Positions 36,921-44,435 of a stretch of 64,000 bases of DNA are shown here, one piece after another. The translations under genes and the position numbers were made by a program. Source of the DNA: Fischerella sp. PCC 9605 (GTDB lineage Bacteria > Cyanobacteriota > Cyanobacteriia > Cyanobacteriales > Nostocaceae). The notes under the pieces were generated by a model that did no database searches, was not told where the DNA came from, and saw nothing but the letters and a program-made list of their open reading frames with translations. How positions within the stretch are numbered: position 1 is the stretch's first letter; the number at the start of each line of letters is the position of its first letter. Location: positions 1,296,518 through 1,360,517 of the forward strand of contig NZ_KI912148.1 of the NCBI RefSeq assembly GCF_000517105.1, in the 5' to 3' direction.

Positions 36921-37508
36921 AATTTCAGTCTGCAACGTTTCCCATATTTGCACCAGACCAGATATATCAGTTAAGGTATCAGTTAAGAATTTAGTGGAAT
37001 GCTTGTGTCAGTAAAGAGTGTGCAACTAGGTGCGATCGCACTTCATTAACGCAATCTGAAGAGTGCGATCGCTCATTGGACATAGTTGCTCAGAGTGCGA
37101 TCGCCCAAATCAACCCCATCATCAAAAGTGCGATCGCCACATCAACCTCATCATCAGAAGTGCGATCGCACTACTGTAATTGCTCCCCTGATTCAAAACT
37201 AATTCCAGTCTGCAACGTTTCCCCTATTTGCACCAGACCAGATATATCAGTTAAGGTATCAGTTAAGAATTTAGTGGAATGCTTGTGTCAGCAAAGAGTG
37301 TGCAACGAAGTGCGATCGCGCCAAGCGCAGTTTCCGGAGGCGATGTCTACGACGGGCTACGCCTACGCACCTCATTAACCCATTTGAGAAATGCGATCGC
37401 TGATTTGACATTGTTGCGAAGAGTGCGATCGCCTAAATTAACTCCATCATCAGAAATGCGATCGCCTTTACAAAAGTATGAACAACAAGGGTGCGATCGC
37501 CAAGTTTA
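36921..37508. repeat. Duplicated HIP1 (GCGATCGC) array with 32-33 bp spacing
   Basis: Ten exact GCGATCGC octamers at 37032, 37065, 37097, 37130, 37162, 37312, 37393, 37425, 37458 and 37493. The spacings are 32-33 bp except where a 119-bp repeat or a 49-bp insert (37320-37368) intervenes, plus a final 35. A 119-bp direct repeat (36921-37039 and 37201-37319, 114 identical) heads each copy, giving a 280-bp duplication. The spacers fall into recurring types: ACATCAACCTCATCATCA-like, TCATTTGACATTGTTGC-like and CTTTACAAAAGTATGAA-like. Confidence 0.9.
37320..37368. mobile_element. 49-bp insertion next to a HIP1 site
   Basis: Comparison of the two copies of the 280-bp unit shows exactly 49 extra bases after the HIP1 octamer at 37312. 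It starts GCCAAGCGCAG and ends GGGCTACGCCTACGC. No coding capacity. Confidence 0.55.
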
Positions 37509-37688
37509 AGAATATTCTTTCTTGACTTGCCTCCGCACAGATATAGTCAGATATAGTCATAATATGAGTTAAAGGTGATATTTTCATTAAAATATGTGTA
37601 AGTAACAAGCCAAGTGAATTATTCTCTATTAGAGATATGGGGGATAGGGCTAAGATTGAATTGTATCGGTATATTAAGAGGTTTAAAG
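37509..37688. other. Leader of the VapBC-type pair
   Basis: About 180 bp; no gene. An AAGAG ribosome-binding site (37677-37681) precedes the antitoxin start. Confidence 0.5.
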
Positions 37689-37910
37689 ATGTTAAATGCG
37701 GTAGAGTTTCAAGCAAAAATTCAAAATGGTTTAATTCAGATTCCCGATGAGTACAAACAAGAAATCGGTGAAGGCGATGATATTAAAGTAATTGTTTTGG
37801 TAAAGAAAAAATCATTTCAAAAAAAAGACATAATTGATGAATTAACTGAGAATCCTATTCAGGTCAATGGTATACTCAGCCGTGAAGAAATTTACAGTCG
37901 CCAGTTATGA
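37689..37910 (+). CDS. Antitoxin of a VapBC-type pair
   Basis: 73 aa from ATG (MLNAVEFQAKIQNGLIQIPD), preceded by AAGAGG 7 nt upstream; the frame extends to 37614 without a ribosome-binding site. N-terminal beta-rich AbrB/SpoVT-like segment (FQAKIQNGLIQIPDEYKQEI and DDIKVIVLVKKK), then a helical toxin-binding tail (ENPIQVNGILSREEIYSRQL). It should neutralise and autoregulate with the downstream PIN toxin, whose ATG overlaps its stop codon by 4 bp (ATGA). Confidence 0.78.
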   Translation: MLNAVEFQAKIQNGLIQIPDEYKQEIGEGDDIKVIVLVKKKSFQKKDIIDELTENPIQVNGILSREEIYSRQL

Positions 37911-38338
37911 CTGCTGTTCCATCTTTTATTGATACTAATGTTTGGCTCTATCGTTTATTTGATGACAAAAAGATAGAAGAAATAGAAAGAGAAAGAAAGC
38001 GTAATATAGCTATTTCAATTACGTCATATGAAGGAATAATTATCAGTACACAGGTTGTAAATGAGGTTTGTGCTAATTTACTGAAAAAAGCAGCCTTTAA
38101 AGAAGAGCAAATCAAAGCTGTAATTCAGTCGCTTTATCGTCGCTGCACTGTGGTAGAGTTCAATCTGAGTATTTTTGAATCTGCATCCGATATCCGCAGT
38201 CAATATAATTTTTCTTTTTGGGATGGTTTAATTGTTGCTTGCGCGCTGGGAGCAGGTGCAAGTATTCTCTATTCTGAAGATATGCAGGATCGGTTAGTAG
38301 TAGCTGGTCAATTAGAAATTGTGAATCCGTTTAAATGA
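37907..38338 (+). CDS. PIN domain RNase toxin (VapC-like)
   Basis: 143 aa PIN-fold protein with the acidic cluster FIDTNVWLY (Asp at about 9), VVNEVCANLL (Glu), SFWDGLIVACAL (Asp) and ILYSEDMQD (Asp), all expected for a Mg-dependent ribonuclease that cleaves tRNA or rRNA. Translation is coupled with the antitoxin (ATGA overlap). The pair lies between two HIP1 arrays. Length is normal for the family. Confidence 0.88.
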   Translation: MTAVPSFIDTNVWLYRLFDDKKIEEIERERKRNIAISITSYEGIIISTQVVNEVCANLLKKAAFKEEQIKAVIQSLYRRCTVVEFNLSIFESASDIRSQYNFSFWDGLIVACALGAGASILYSEDMQDRLVVAGQLEIVNPFK

Positions 38339-38345
38339 GGAGAAT

Positions 38346-38411
38346 GTGCCAAAAGCAGATACGTTATATGACGAACATTTAGAAGAATTAAAAACAGAAG
38401 GGTTCCTATGA
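38346..38411 (+). CDS. Short GTG-initiated ORF coupled to HigA-like gene
   Basis: 21 codons, MPKADTLYDEHLEELKTEGFL, with its TGA overlapping the ATG of the next gene. An AGGAG sits only 3 nt before the GTG (at 38338-38342), so initiation may also occur at the out-of-frame ATG 38344. It could be a leader peptide or the last remnant of a toxin gene. Evidence is limited to frame, coupling and charge pattern. Confidence 0.35.
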   Translation: MPKADTLYDEHLEELKTEGFL

Positions 38412-38713
38412 AGACGAAGCCATTTAATGAACTTCGGAAAAAAATGACTCCTGAACAACAAGCAGAAAGTGAGATGCAAGCAAACCTTGCATTGCTCAAA
38501 TTGACACTTTCTGAACTTCGAGAGTCCCTTGGACATACACAAAGCGATGTGGCAAAGAATATGGGAGTTGTACAATCGGCACTTTCAAAAATTGAACATC
38601 AGGATGATATTCAAATATCCACGCTCTCTCGATACATTAAATCTCTTGGCGGAAGTCTGACAATCATAGCGCGTTTTCCCGATCAAGAGGTTGTGATTTC
38701 TCAGTTCGATTGA
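38408..38713 (+). CDS. XRE-family antitoxin-like regulator (HigA type)
   Basis: 101 aa. Helical N-terminus (MTPEQQAESEMQANLALLK) and an XRE HTH (LRESLGHTQSDVAKNMGVVQ and SALSKIEHQDDIQISTLSRY) ending with the IKSLGGSLTIIARFPDQEV beta segment typical of HigA-like antitoxins. Its normal partner, a RelE/Gp49-type toxin, is absent upstream, where only a 21-codon ORF is found, and no toxin gene follows. Thus an orphan antitoxin is likely. Confidence 0.82.
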   Translation: MKTKPFNELRKKMTPEQQAESEMQANLALLKLTLSELRESLGHTQSDVAKNMGVVQSALSKIEHQDDIQISTLSRYIKSLGGSLTIIARFPDQEVVISQFD

Positions 38714-38723
38714 TATTTGACTG

Positions 38724-38888
38724 GCGATCGCCCACATCAACCTCATCATCACAAGTGCGATCGCGTAGCGGCTCCTTCGGAGCATCGCTTATTTGACACA
38801 ATTGCTCAGAGTGCGATCGCCCACATCAACCTCATCATCACAAGTGCGATCGCCTTTACAAGAGTATGATTATTCGGAGTGCGATCGC
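38724..38888. repeat. Second HIP1 array with the same spacing
   Basis: GCGATCGC at 38724, 38757, 38813, 38846 and 38881; spacings 33, 56, 33, 35. The 56 is a 32-bp interval plus a 24-bp hairpin insert (38765-38788, GGCTCCTTCGGAGC core). The spacers are the same types as in the first array. Confidence 0.9.
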
Positions 38889-38984
38889 CTTTACGAGGGT
38901 ATGAATATCAGGGGTGTTACAGGTTTAAAAGCAGCGCTTAAAGCAACGCTCTTGACATTGGGGGCACTGGGGGTTTGCTTCTAA
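38883..38984 (+). pseudogene. 3'-terminal relic of a WD40/pentapeptide STAND-type gene
   Basis: The frame [15 protein letters not shown] is identical over 15 residues to the C-terminal tail of the NB-ARC/WD40 protein (33464-33508), continuing with a diverged [18 protein letters not shown] and a stop. The body of the gene is gone. It abuts the last HIP1 octamer (38881). Confidence 0.75.
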
Positions 38985-39025
38985 ACTTATAATCAAAACA
39001 GCTCTGCCTTCAGGAGATTAACACA

Positions 39026-39631
39026 ATGACATATATCTCCCCCAAAACCCTCACCAAAGAAGATTTTCTCTCCCAATACCGAGACAATCCCCGCTATGAA
39101 CTGGCAGATGGAGAACTAATTGACATGGAACCCACTGGCCCTCACGAAACGGTGAGTGGCAAACTTGCGACCCAAATTGGTATCTATCTTGTTACAGAAA
39201 AACTCCCCTGGTTTATTCCTCGCACTTGTTTAATTTACCCCTTCGCAGATACAGCCACAGTTCGTCGTCCTGACGTTGTAGTTCTCGATGAAACCCTTCT
39301 CGACCGTGAACCCCTTTGGGAGCGAGAACCGGTAATTACGTTGGGACGCTCGATAAAATTGGTGGTTGAAGTTGTTAGTAGCAATTGGGAAACTGACTAT
39401 GCTCGGAAGGTTGAAGAATATGCGCTTTTAGGCATTCCTGAATATTGGATTGTGGATTATCGAGGATTGGGCGGTGTAGCATTTATTGGTAAACCCAAAC
39501 AACCAACCTTTACCGTCTGTCAACTCGTTGAAGACACCTATATTCAACAACAATATCGATTAAATCAATCAATCAACTCACCGCTTTTGCCCCGTCTTCA
39601 ACTTCGCTTAGATGATATTCTGCCTCGCTGA
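39026..39631 (+). CDS. Uma2 family (DUF820) endonuclease-like protein
   Basis: 201 aa. PD-(D/E)xK-type pattern: RRPDVVVLDE, IKLVVEVVSSNWETDYARKV and EEYALLGIPEYWIVDYRGLG. GGAG lies 9 nt before the ATG. The family is widely amplified in cyanobacteria and has no firmly known role. It follows the HIP1/TA region and is not clearly linked to a neighbour. Confidence 0.88.
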   Translation: MTYISPKTLTKEDFLSQYRDNPRYELADGELIDMEPTGPHETVSGKLATQIGIYLVTEKLPWFIPRTCLIYPFADTATVRRPDVVVLDETLLDREPLWEREPVITLGRSIKLVVEVVSSNWETDYARKVEEYALLGIPEYWIVDYRGLGGVAFIGKPKQPTFTVCQLVEDTYIQQQYRLNQSINSPLLPRLQLRLDDILPR

Positions 39632-39833
39632 GTGTATTAGGACATTGAGGTGCGATCGCAGCCCTTGGAATTGTACAAAATTAAGTTGAAGTTCCGATTT
39701 GCGTAAAAGAGTAGCGATTTGAAACGCAGAGAGACGCAGAGTAAGCGCAGAGGGGCGCAGAGTCTTGGTGCAAAAATTTCGCTATCAACTTATGCAATGT
39801 TGTACTAAGACATAAAGGTAAAAATCATTTGAC
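39632..39833. repeat. ACGCAGAG short repeats
   Basis: AACGCAGAGAGACGCAGAGT followed by AAGCGCAGAGGGGCGCAGAG at about 39722-39762, a common cyanobacterial dispersed repeat. No gene. Confidence 0.65.
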
Positions 39834-41381
39834 TCAAGACAATTTTGTCAGCAATCCCAAGAAGCGCTTGGTATTCGGTGTCAACAATGTCCGCCGATAG
39901 GCATCCGCCGCCTTTTTAATACCTTCCGCTTGCGTCGGATAAGGATGAATGACGCTACTCAGCTTGCTCAAACCAATTTTATTAACTATTGCTGTGGTGA
40001 CTTCTGAAATCATTTCACCTGCATGACTAGCAACGATAGTTGTACCGAGAATTTCATCAGATCCTTTTTTGTGGAGGATTTTGACAAAGCCTTCCTCTTC
40101 ACCATCGGCGATCGCTCTATCTACACTACTAAAAGGTATCTTGATCGTATTAAAATCAATGCCTTTTTGCTGGGCTTCGCGATCGTACATTCCCACATGA
40201 GCAATTTCTGGGTCAGTATACGTTACCCAAGGCATGATCAAACTACTAAGTTTATAACGCCCCAAACCAAAGGGAGAAAACAGCGTATTCTTAATGACAA
40301 TCCGCGCCGCTGCATCAGCAGCATGGGTAAACTTCCAGTTCATGCAGATATCACCTGCTGCATAAATCTTGGGATTGCTGGTTTGCAAGTAATCATTTAC
40401 CCTGACACCTTGCTGCTGGTCGTACTCTACTCCCACAGCTTCTAAATTCAAGCCTTCGACATTTGGAACCCGTCCCGCACCAGCTAAAATTTCATCTACT
40501 GTGACTGAATCTTCTTGACCATTGCAGCTAAAGTAAAGCGTCTTGCCTTTGATATTGTTTTCCACCCGCTGCATTTGACAGCCCAATATTAAACGAATTC
40601 CTTCTTTAATAAAAACATTTTGAATAATTTCGGCAGCATCAGCATCCTCTTTATTGAGGATGTGAGAACCGCGATGGAAAAGTACTACCTCACAACCCAA
40701 ACGTCGGAATGCTTGTGCTAATTCGCAACCGATCGGGCCACCACCAATCACCGCCAAACGTTGTGGTCGTTGCGTGAGGGAAAAAACTGTCTCGTTAGTC
40801 AGATAACCAGCTTCTTCAATTCCTGGTATGGAGAGGCGTGCAGCCCTTGCACCAGTGGCAATTACAGCTTTTTTAAAGCGTAGGGTCTTGTCACCAACTA
40901 CTACAATATTGTTACTTGCAAAATTAGCGCTACCCAAAAAAACATCGACTCCCAACTTTTGAAAGCGTTTGGCTGAGTCGTGATGGCTAATACCAGCCCG
41001 AAGCCGTCGCATCCTTGCCATAACTGCGGGAAAATCTACTTCAATATTTTGGGGAACGTGAACTCCGAAGTCTTTGGCATTCCACATTTCACCCACTACG
41101 CGCGAAGACCGGATCACGCACTTTGATGGCACACAACCAACATTCAAGCAATCTCCACCCATCAGATGCTTTTCAATTAATGCCACCTTCAAACCCAAAC
41201 CCAGACCCGCTGCACCCGCCGCCACTACCAATCCTGCTGTACCTGCACCAATCACAACTAAGTCGTAACAATGGGCAGGTTTAGGGTTAACCCAGTCTGG
41301 TGGGTGCACGTAAGAAACCAATGTCTGGTTATACTCATCAATTGGGCTAACTATAACTTTTTGGAATTCAGAATTGGACAT
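39834..41381 (-). CDS. FAD-dependent pyridine nucleotide-disulfide oxidoreductase, MerA/Lpd-like
   Basis: 515 aa. FAD-binding LVVIGAGTAGLVVAAGAA, the redox-active disulfide GGDCLNVGCVPSK (Cys78, Cys83), an NAD(P)H-binding AVIGGGPIGCELAQAF and the C-terminal His-Glu dyad in IHPYPTQAEGIKKAA. Mercuric reductases carry an additional C-terminal Cys pair; here the end TLLTPNTKRFLGLLTKLS has none, and no HMA domain is present, so Hg(II) reduction is unlikely. It is followed in the same direction by two TVP38 membrane proteins that frequently accompany this oxidoreductase. The substrate is unknown. Confidence 0.88.
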   Translation of the reverse strand: MSNSEFQKVIVSPIDEYNQTLVSYVHPPDWVNPKPAHCYDLVVIGAGTAGLVVAAGAAGLGLGLKVALIEKHLMGGDCLNVGCVPSKCVIRSSRVVGEMWNAKDFGVHVPQNIEVDFPAVMARMRRLRAGISHHDSAKRFQKLGVDVFLGSANFASNNIVVVGDKTLRFKKAVIATGARAARLSIPGIEEAGYLTNETVFSLTQRPQRLAVIGGGPIGCELAQAFRRLGCEVVLFHRGSHILNKEDADAAEIIQNVFIKEGIRLILGCQMQRVENNIKGKTLYFSCNGQEDSVTVDEILAGAGRVPNVEGLNLEAVGVEYDQQQGVRVNDYLQTSNPKIYAAGDICMNWKFTHAADAAARIVIKNTLFSPFGLGRYKLSSLIMPWVTYTDPEIAHVGMYDREAQQKGIDFNTIKIPFSSVDRAIADGEEEGFVKILHKKGSDEILGTTIVASHAGEMISEVTTAIVNKIGLSKLSSVIHPYPTQAEGIKKAADAYRRTLLTPNTKRFLGLLTKLS

Positions 41382-41386
41382 TGGTA

Positions 41387-41462
41387 ACTCCTTAGATGTT
41401 GGTTGTTAGTTGTTGGTTGTTGGTTGTTTGGAGTTTTCCAACCAACAAACAACCCTCAACAA
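41387..41462. repeat. TTGTTGGTTG hairpin repeat
   Basis: GTTGGTTGTTAGTTGTTGG with complementary CCAACCAACAAACAACC after GGAGTTTTCC, between the oxidoreductase and TVP38 genes. Confidence 0.75.
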
Positions 41463-41475
41463 AGAACTAAATCCA

Positions 41476-42234
41476 CTAACCATTAACCTCTTGTTCTAAA
41501 GCTTTGCGGGCAATACGTGTGATATAAAGTGTCACGGCGACTGTAGCAATAAAACCAATAATCCGAATTGCCCATTGAACGGTGGGGTTGGTAGGTTGAG
41601 TTTGTGTGCCAATCATGGCAAGATTTCCAGCCAAGGAACCGATGTAAACGTACATGATTGTTCCAGGGATCATACCGACAGAACCGATGAAGTAGTCTTT
41701 GAGCGAAACATCGGTAATGCCAAAGGCGTAGTTTAATAAATTGAAAGGAAATATGGGGGAAAGACGGGTTAACAGAACAATTTTTAGTCCTTCTCTACCA
41801 ACTGCGCGGTCAATTGCAGCAAATTTTTTGTTATCTGCAATTTTCTTGGCTACCCATCCCCTTGCTAAATAACGTCCGACAAGGAAAGCGGCGATCGCCC
41901 CCAAGGTTGCACCGATGAAGACGTAGAGAGAACCCCAAACTACACCAAAGACAACGCCAGCACCTAAGGTGAGGATGGAACCTGGCAAAAAAGCAACGGT
42001 AGCGATGATATAGAGGGCAATAAATGCGATCGCCCCGAATGTACCCAGGCTGTCAATCCACTGCAAGGCATTTCGCAACCATTCTTGAGGATTGAATCCT
42101 TGCGTATTCACAGATTCTTGTGCTAATGCAGGGTCTGCATTTGACCAAAAAGCAATACTAAATGCAAATAAAGTTAAGACACCTAATTTGAAAATTTTCT
42201 GCAATTTTTGAGTAGATATAAGTTTATTTTTCAT
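41476..42234 (-). CDS. TVP38/TMEM64 (DedA-like) family membrane protein (1)
   Basis: 252 aa. N-terminal signal-like helix (GVLTLFAFSIAFWSNADPAL), then a VTT-domain core with ILTLGAGVVFGVVWGSLYVF, LGAIAAFLVGRYLARGWV, LTRLSPIFPFNLLNYAFGIT and IPGTIMYVYIGSLAGNLAMI. The SPIFPFN hairpin motif is diagnostic. Proteins of this superfamily are thought to act in lipid or membrane homeostasis. It is a tandem paralogue of the next gene, about 157 bp upstream. Confidence 0.92.
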   Translation of the reverse strand: MKNKLISTQKLQKIFKLGVLTLFAFSIAFWSNADPALAQESVNTQGFNPQEWLRNALQWIDSLGTFGAIAFIALYIIATVAFLPGSILTLGAGVVFGVVWGSLYVFIGATLGAIAAFLVGRYLARGWVAKKIADNKKFAAIDRAVGREGLKIVLLTRLSPIFPFNLLNYAFGITDVSLKDYFIGSVGMIPGTIMYVYIGSLAGNLAMIGTQTQPTNPTVQWAIRIIGFIATVAVTLYITRIARKALEQEVNG

Positions 42235-42391
42235 GACTGTTAATTACGAGTACAATCTACTTGATAATTTACTTTTAGTACTCAAATTATAGAATTTGAG
42301 CAACCACAAATTTACACAGATGGTTGATTTCTTGTTTGCAATTTTATCTAGTTTAATTTTGATGATTTTTCTCTTATTTAATTCCTATTTT

Positions 42392-43117
42392 CTAGTTATT
42401 TTCCACGCTTTCTTTGAGAGATTTTTGAGCTACTCTTGTTACGTAAACACTCACCGCCACAGTAGCAATAAATCCAATTCCTTGCATCACCCATTGCCCT
42501 ATTTGAGTTGCTGGAGTAGTTGGCTGAGTGGGAGTGCCAATCATTGCTAGGTTGCCAGCAAGAGAACCAATATAAACGTACATCACAGTACCTGGAACCA
42601 TGCCAATAGAACCCAAGATATAGTCTTTTAGCGAAACCTGGGTAATTCCGAAAGCATAATTTAACAAGTTAAATGGAAAGAGAGGAGACAAGCGAGTCAA
42701 TAGGACTATTTTGAATCCTTCTTTAGCAACTGCTCGATCAATCGCTTTAAATTTAGGATGTTTTTCTAACTGTCGGCAAACCCAATCTCGTGATAAATAA
42801 CGTCCGATTAAAAATGCAACAGTTGCTCCCAAAATTGCTGCAATTAATACATAAACACACCCCCAAAAGAAGCCAAATAAACAACCACCTTTTAGTGTCA
42901 GTAGAGAACCAGGTATAAATATTAATGTAGCCAAGTTATAGATAAGAATAAACGCTATCGCACCAAATGAACCAAGGCTTTGAATCCAGGTAATAGATGT
43001 CTGCAAAAATTCCTGAAGCTTCAAGTGTTTGGCAACAATGAGCAGGGTAGTAACCAGACAAAATAACAGTATCAGTTTGAGTTTGGGTTTGAGAAAGCGT
43101 TTGTGTTTTTGGTGCAT
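42392..43117 (-). CDS. TVP38/TMEM64 (DedA-like) family membrane protein (2)
   Basis: 241 aa, closely related to the adjacent protein: LTRLSPLFPFNLLNYAFGIT and VPGTVMYVYIGSLAGNLAMI, with a shorter N-terminus. The duplication appears old, as the N-termini and spacer diverge while the core loop is almost the same. Upstream lie repeat DNA and the glycosyltransferase. The role is inferred from the family only. Confidence 0.92.
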   Translation of the reverse strand: MHQKHKRFLKPKLKLILLFCLVTTLLIVAKHLKLQEFLQTSITWIQSLGSFGAIAFILIYNLATLIFIPGSLLTLKGGCLFGFFWGCVYVLIAAILGATVAFLIGRYLSRDWVCRQLEKHPKFKAIDRAVAKEGFKIVLLTRLSPLFPFNLLNYAFGITQVSLKDYILGSIGMVPGTVMYVYIGSLAGNLAMIGTPTQPTTPATQIGQWVMQGIGFIATVAVSVYVTRVAQKSLKESVENN

Positions 43118-43350
43118 GAGAGAGTGGGGGAGTGGGAGAGTGGGAGATGGGGTGATGGGGGGAGTGGGGGCTAGGGGTCCCCTCTGGGGTTGGGGGCTGT
43201 GGGAGAGTGGGGGCTAGGAGTCCCCTCTGGGGTTGGGGGCTGTGGGGGACGACCAACCACTAACTACTAACCACTAACAACCAACAACTAACAACCAACA
43301 ACTAACAACCAACAACTAACAACCAACAACTAACAACCAACAACTAACAA
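43118..43350. repeat. Compound tandem repeats: 43-bp duplication and 14-bp array
   Basis: GTGGGGGCTAGGGGTCCCCT repeats at 43164 and 43207 (43-bp period, 40 bp with one difference), followed by about five 14-bp units AACAACCAACAACT at 43275-43349. No gene. Confidence 0.85.
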
Positions 43351-43376
43351 AATACTTAAACTAAATGAGAAACAGC

Positions 43377-44099
43377 TTAAAGTCTCCTAAGTTTTTCCCG
43401 ACGATACCAACTCCAAATTCGCATGGGGGAGACACCCAGGTAATAAGCAATAATGATTATTTGATTCAGCAGCGTTGTTTGCCAAATTCCTTTTTGCAGC
43501 CAGCGGCGTGCTGATGTAATAACTGGCACTGAAATAAACGCAATTTTCCCTAGACGTTTTAAACGCTGCATCAGTTCAAAGTCTTCCATAATAGGTAATT
43601 CAGGAAAGCCACCGATTTCGTTAAATATCTGTCTAGTTAAAAAAATTGCTTGATCGCCGTAGGGCATTTGTAAAAAACGCGATCGCACATTCACACCCCA
43701 TTCCACCAGCCGCAAACTCCCCATTTCTGCATCGATTCGCAAAGCAAACGCACCAGCTACAATCCCAGGCTGTACTAATGCTGCGCGAACCATAACATCA
43801 AAACCAATAGGTAAACGGGTATCAGCATGAAGGAATAGCAAAATATCACCGCTTGCAGCTACAGCACCTACATTCATTTGGTTAGCACGTCCGGCTATAG
43901 ATGAGATGACTGTGACACCAACAGACTTAGCGATTTCTACCGTTTTATCTTTTGAACCGCCATCCACCACAATTACTTCAACATTTGTACTGGGTTGAGT
44001 ACTAGCTAATGCAGCTTTGATATTCTCCGCCTCGTTGAGTGTAGGGATGATAATAGAAAGTCTGGGAATATTGATACAAAGATTTTCACGTTCTGACAA
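43377..44099 (-). CDS. Glycosyltransferase family 2, TIGR04283-type
   Basis: 240 aa from TTG (LSERENLCINIPRLSIIIP), with GGAG 11 nt upstream. The frame remains open to 44294, but that 65-codon extension is encoded by a palindromic repeat (44210-44234) and is not family-like. GT2 motifs: LSIIIPTLNEAENI, VIVVDGGSKDKTVEIAK, GDILLFLHADTRLP, MPYGDQAIFLTRQIFNEIGG and ELPIMEDFELMQRLKRLGKI. The TIGR04283 family is annotated in arsenosugar-like pathways; neighbouring genes (oxidoreductase, TVP38) are typical companions in cyanobacteria, but no arsenic gene is next to it. Confidence 0.83.
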   Translation of the reverse strand: MSERENLCINIPRLSIIIPTLNEAENIKAALASTQPSTNVEVIVVDGGSKDKTVEIAKSVGVTVISSIAGRANQMNVGAVAASGDILLFLHADTRLPIGFDVMVRAALVQPGIVAGAFALRIDAEMGSLRLVEWGVNVRSRFLQMPYGDQAIFLTRQIFNEIGGFPELPIMEDFELMQRLKRLGKIAFISVPVITSARRWLQKGIWQTTLLNQIIIIAYYLGVSPMRIWSWYRREKLRRL

Positions 44100-44209
44100 C
44101 TTTTGTGTTGCTCCTACCTGAGTACTTTCTCCATAAAGTAACACCAAAAATTGCGGGAATTTGAGGAGGCGTGGCGCAGTTAAGTAGAAAGGCATAAATA
44201 AACTAAAAA

Positions 44210-44234
44210 TGGGGCGGGCTAGAAGCCCACCCCA
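44210..44234. repeat. Short palindrome TGGGGCGGGCT
   Basis: TGGGGCGGGCT-AGA-AGCCCACCCCA (11-bp arms). It lies in the 5' extension of the glycosyltransferase frame. A related palindrome is at 55625-55650. Confidence 0.7.
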
Positions 44235-44435
44235 CAAGAGCTTTAATAATAAATATTGTGGGGTGAGCATCCTGTCCGCCTGTATAAAATACAAGATATT
44301 TTACGTTTAATGATGTTGAACTACTTATCAACTCATTTTGGAAATCACACTCGAATTTTGACCTGTTTTCCTCTACACTAGGAGCCGTTCAAACTAAGTC
44401 ACAATCTAATTAAACCCAATCGTGACTGTGCAACT

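Noticed and set aside
36921-37508. CRISPR-like regular array
   Set aside because: The constant part is only the 8-bp HIP1 octamer, spacers recur in a few types instead of being unique, and no cas genes are nearby.
39834-41381. Mercuric reductase MerA
   Set aside because: No N-terminal HMA domain and no C-terminal vicinal cysteine pair; called an MerA/Lpd-like oxidoreductase.
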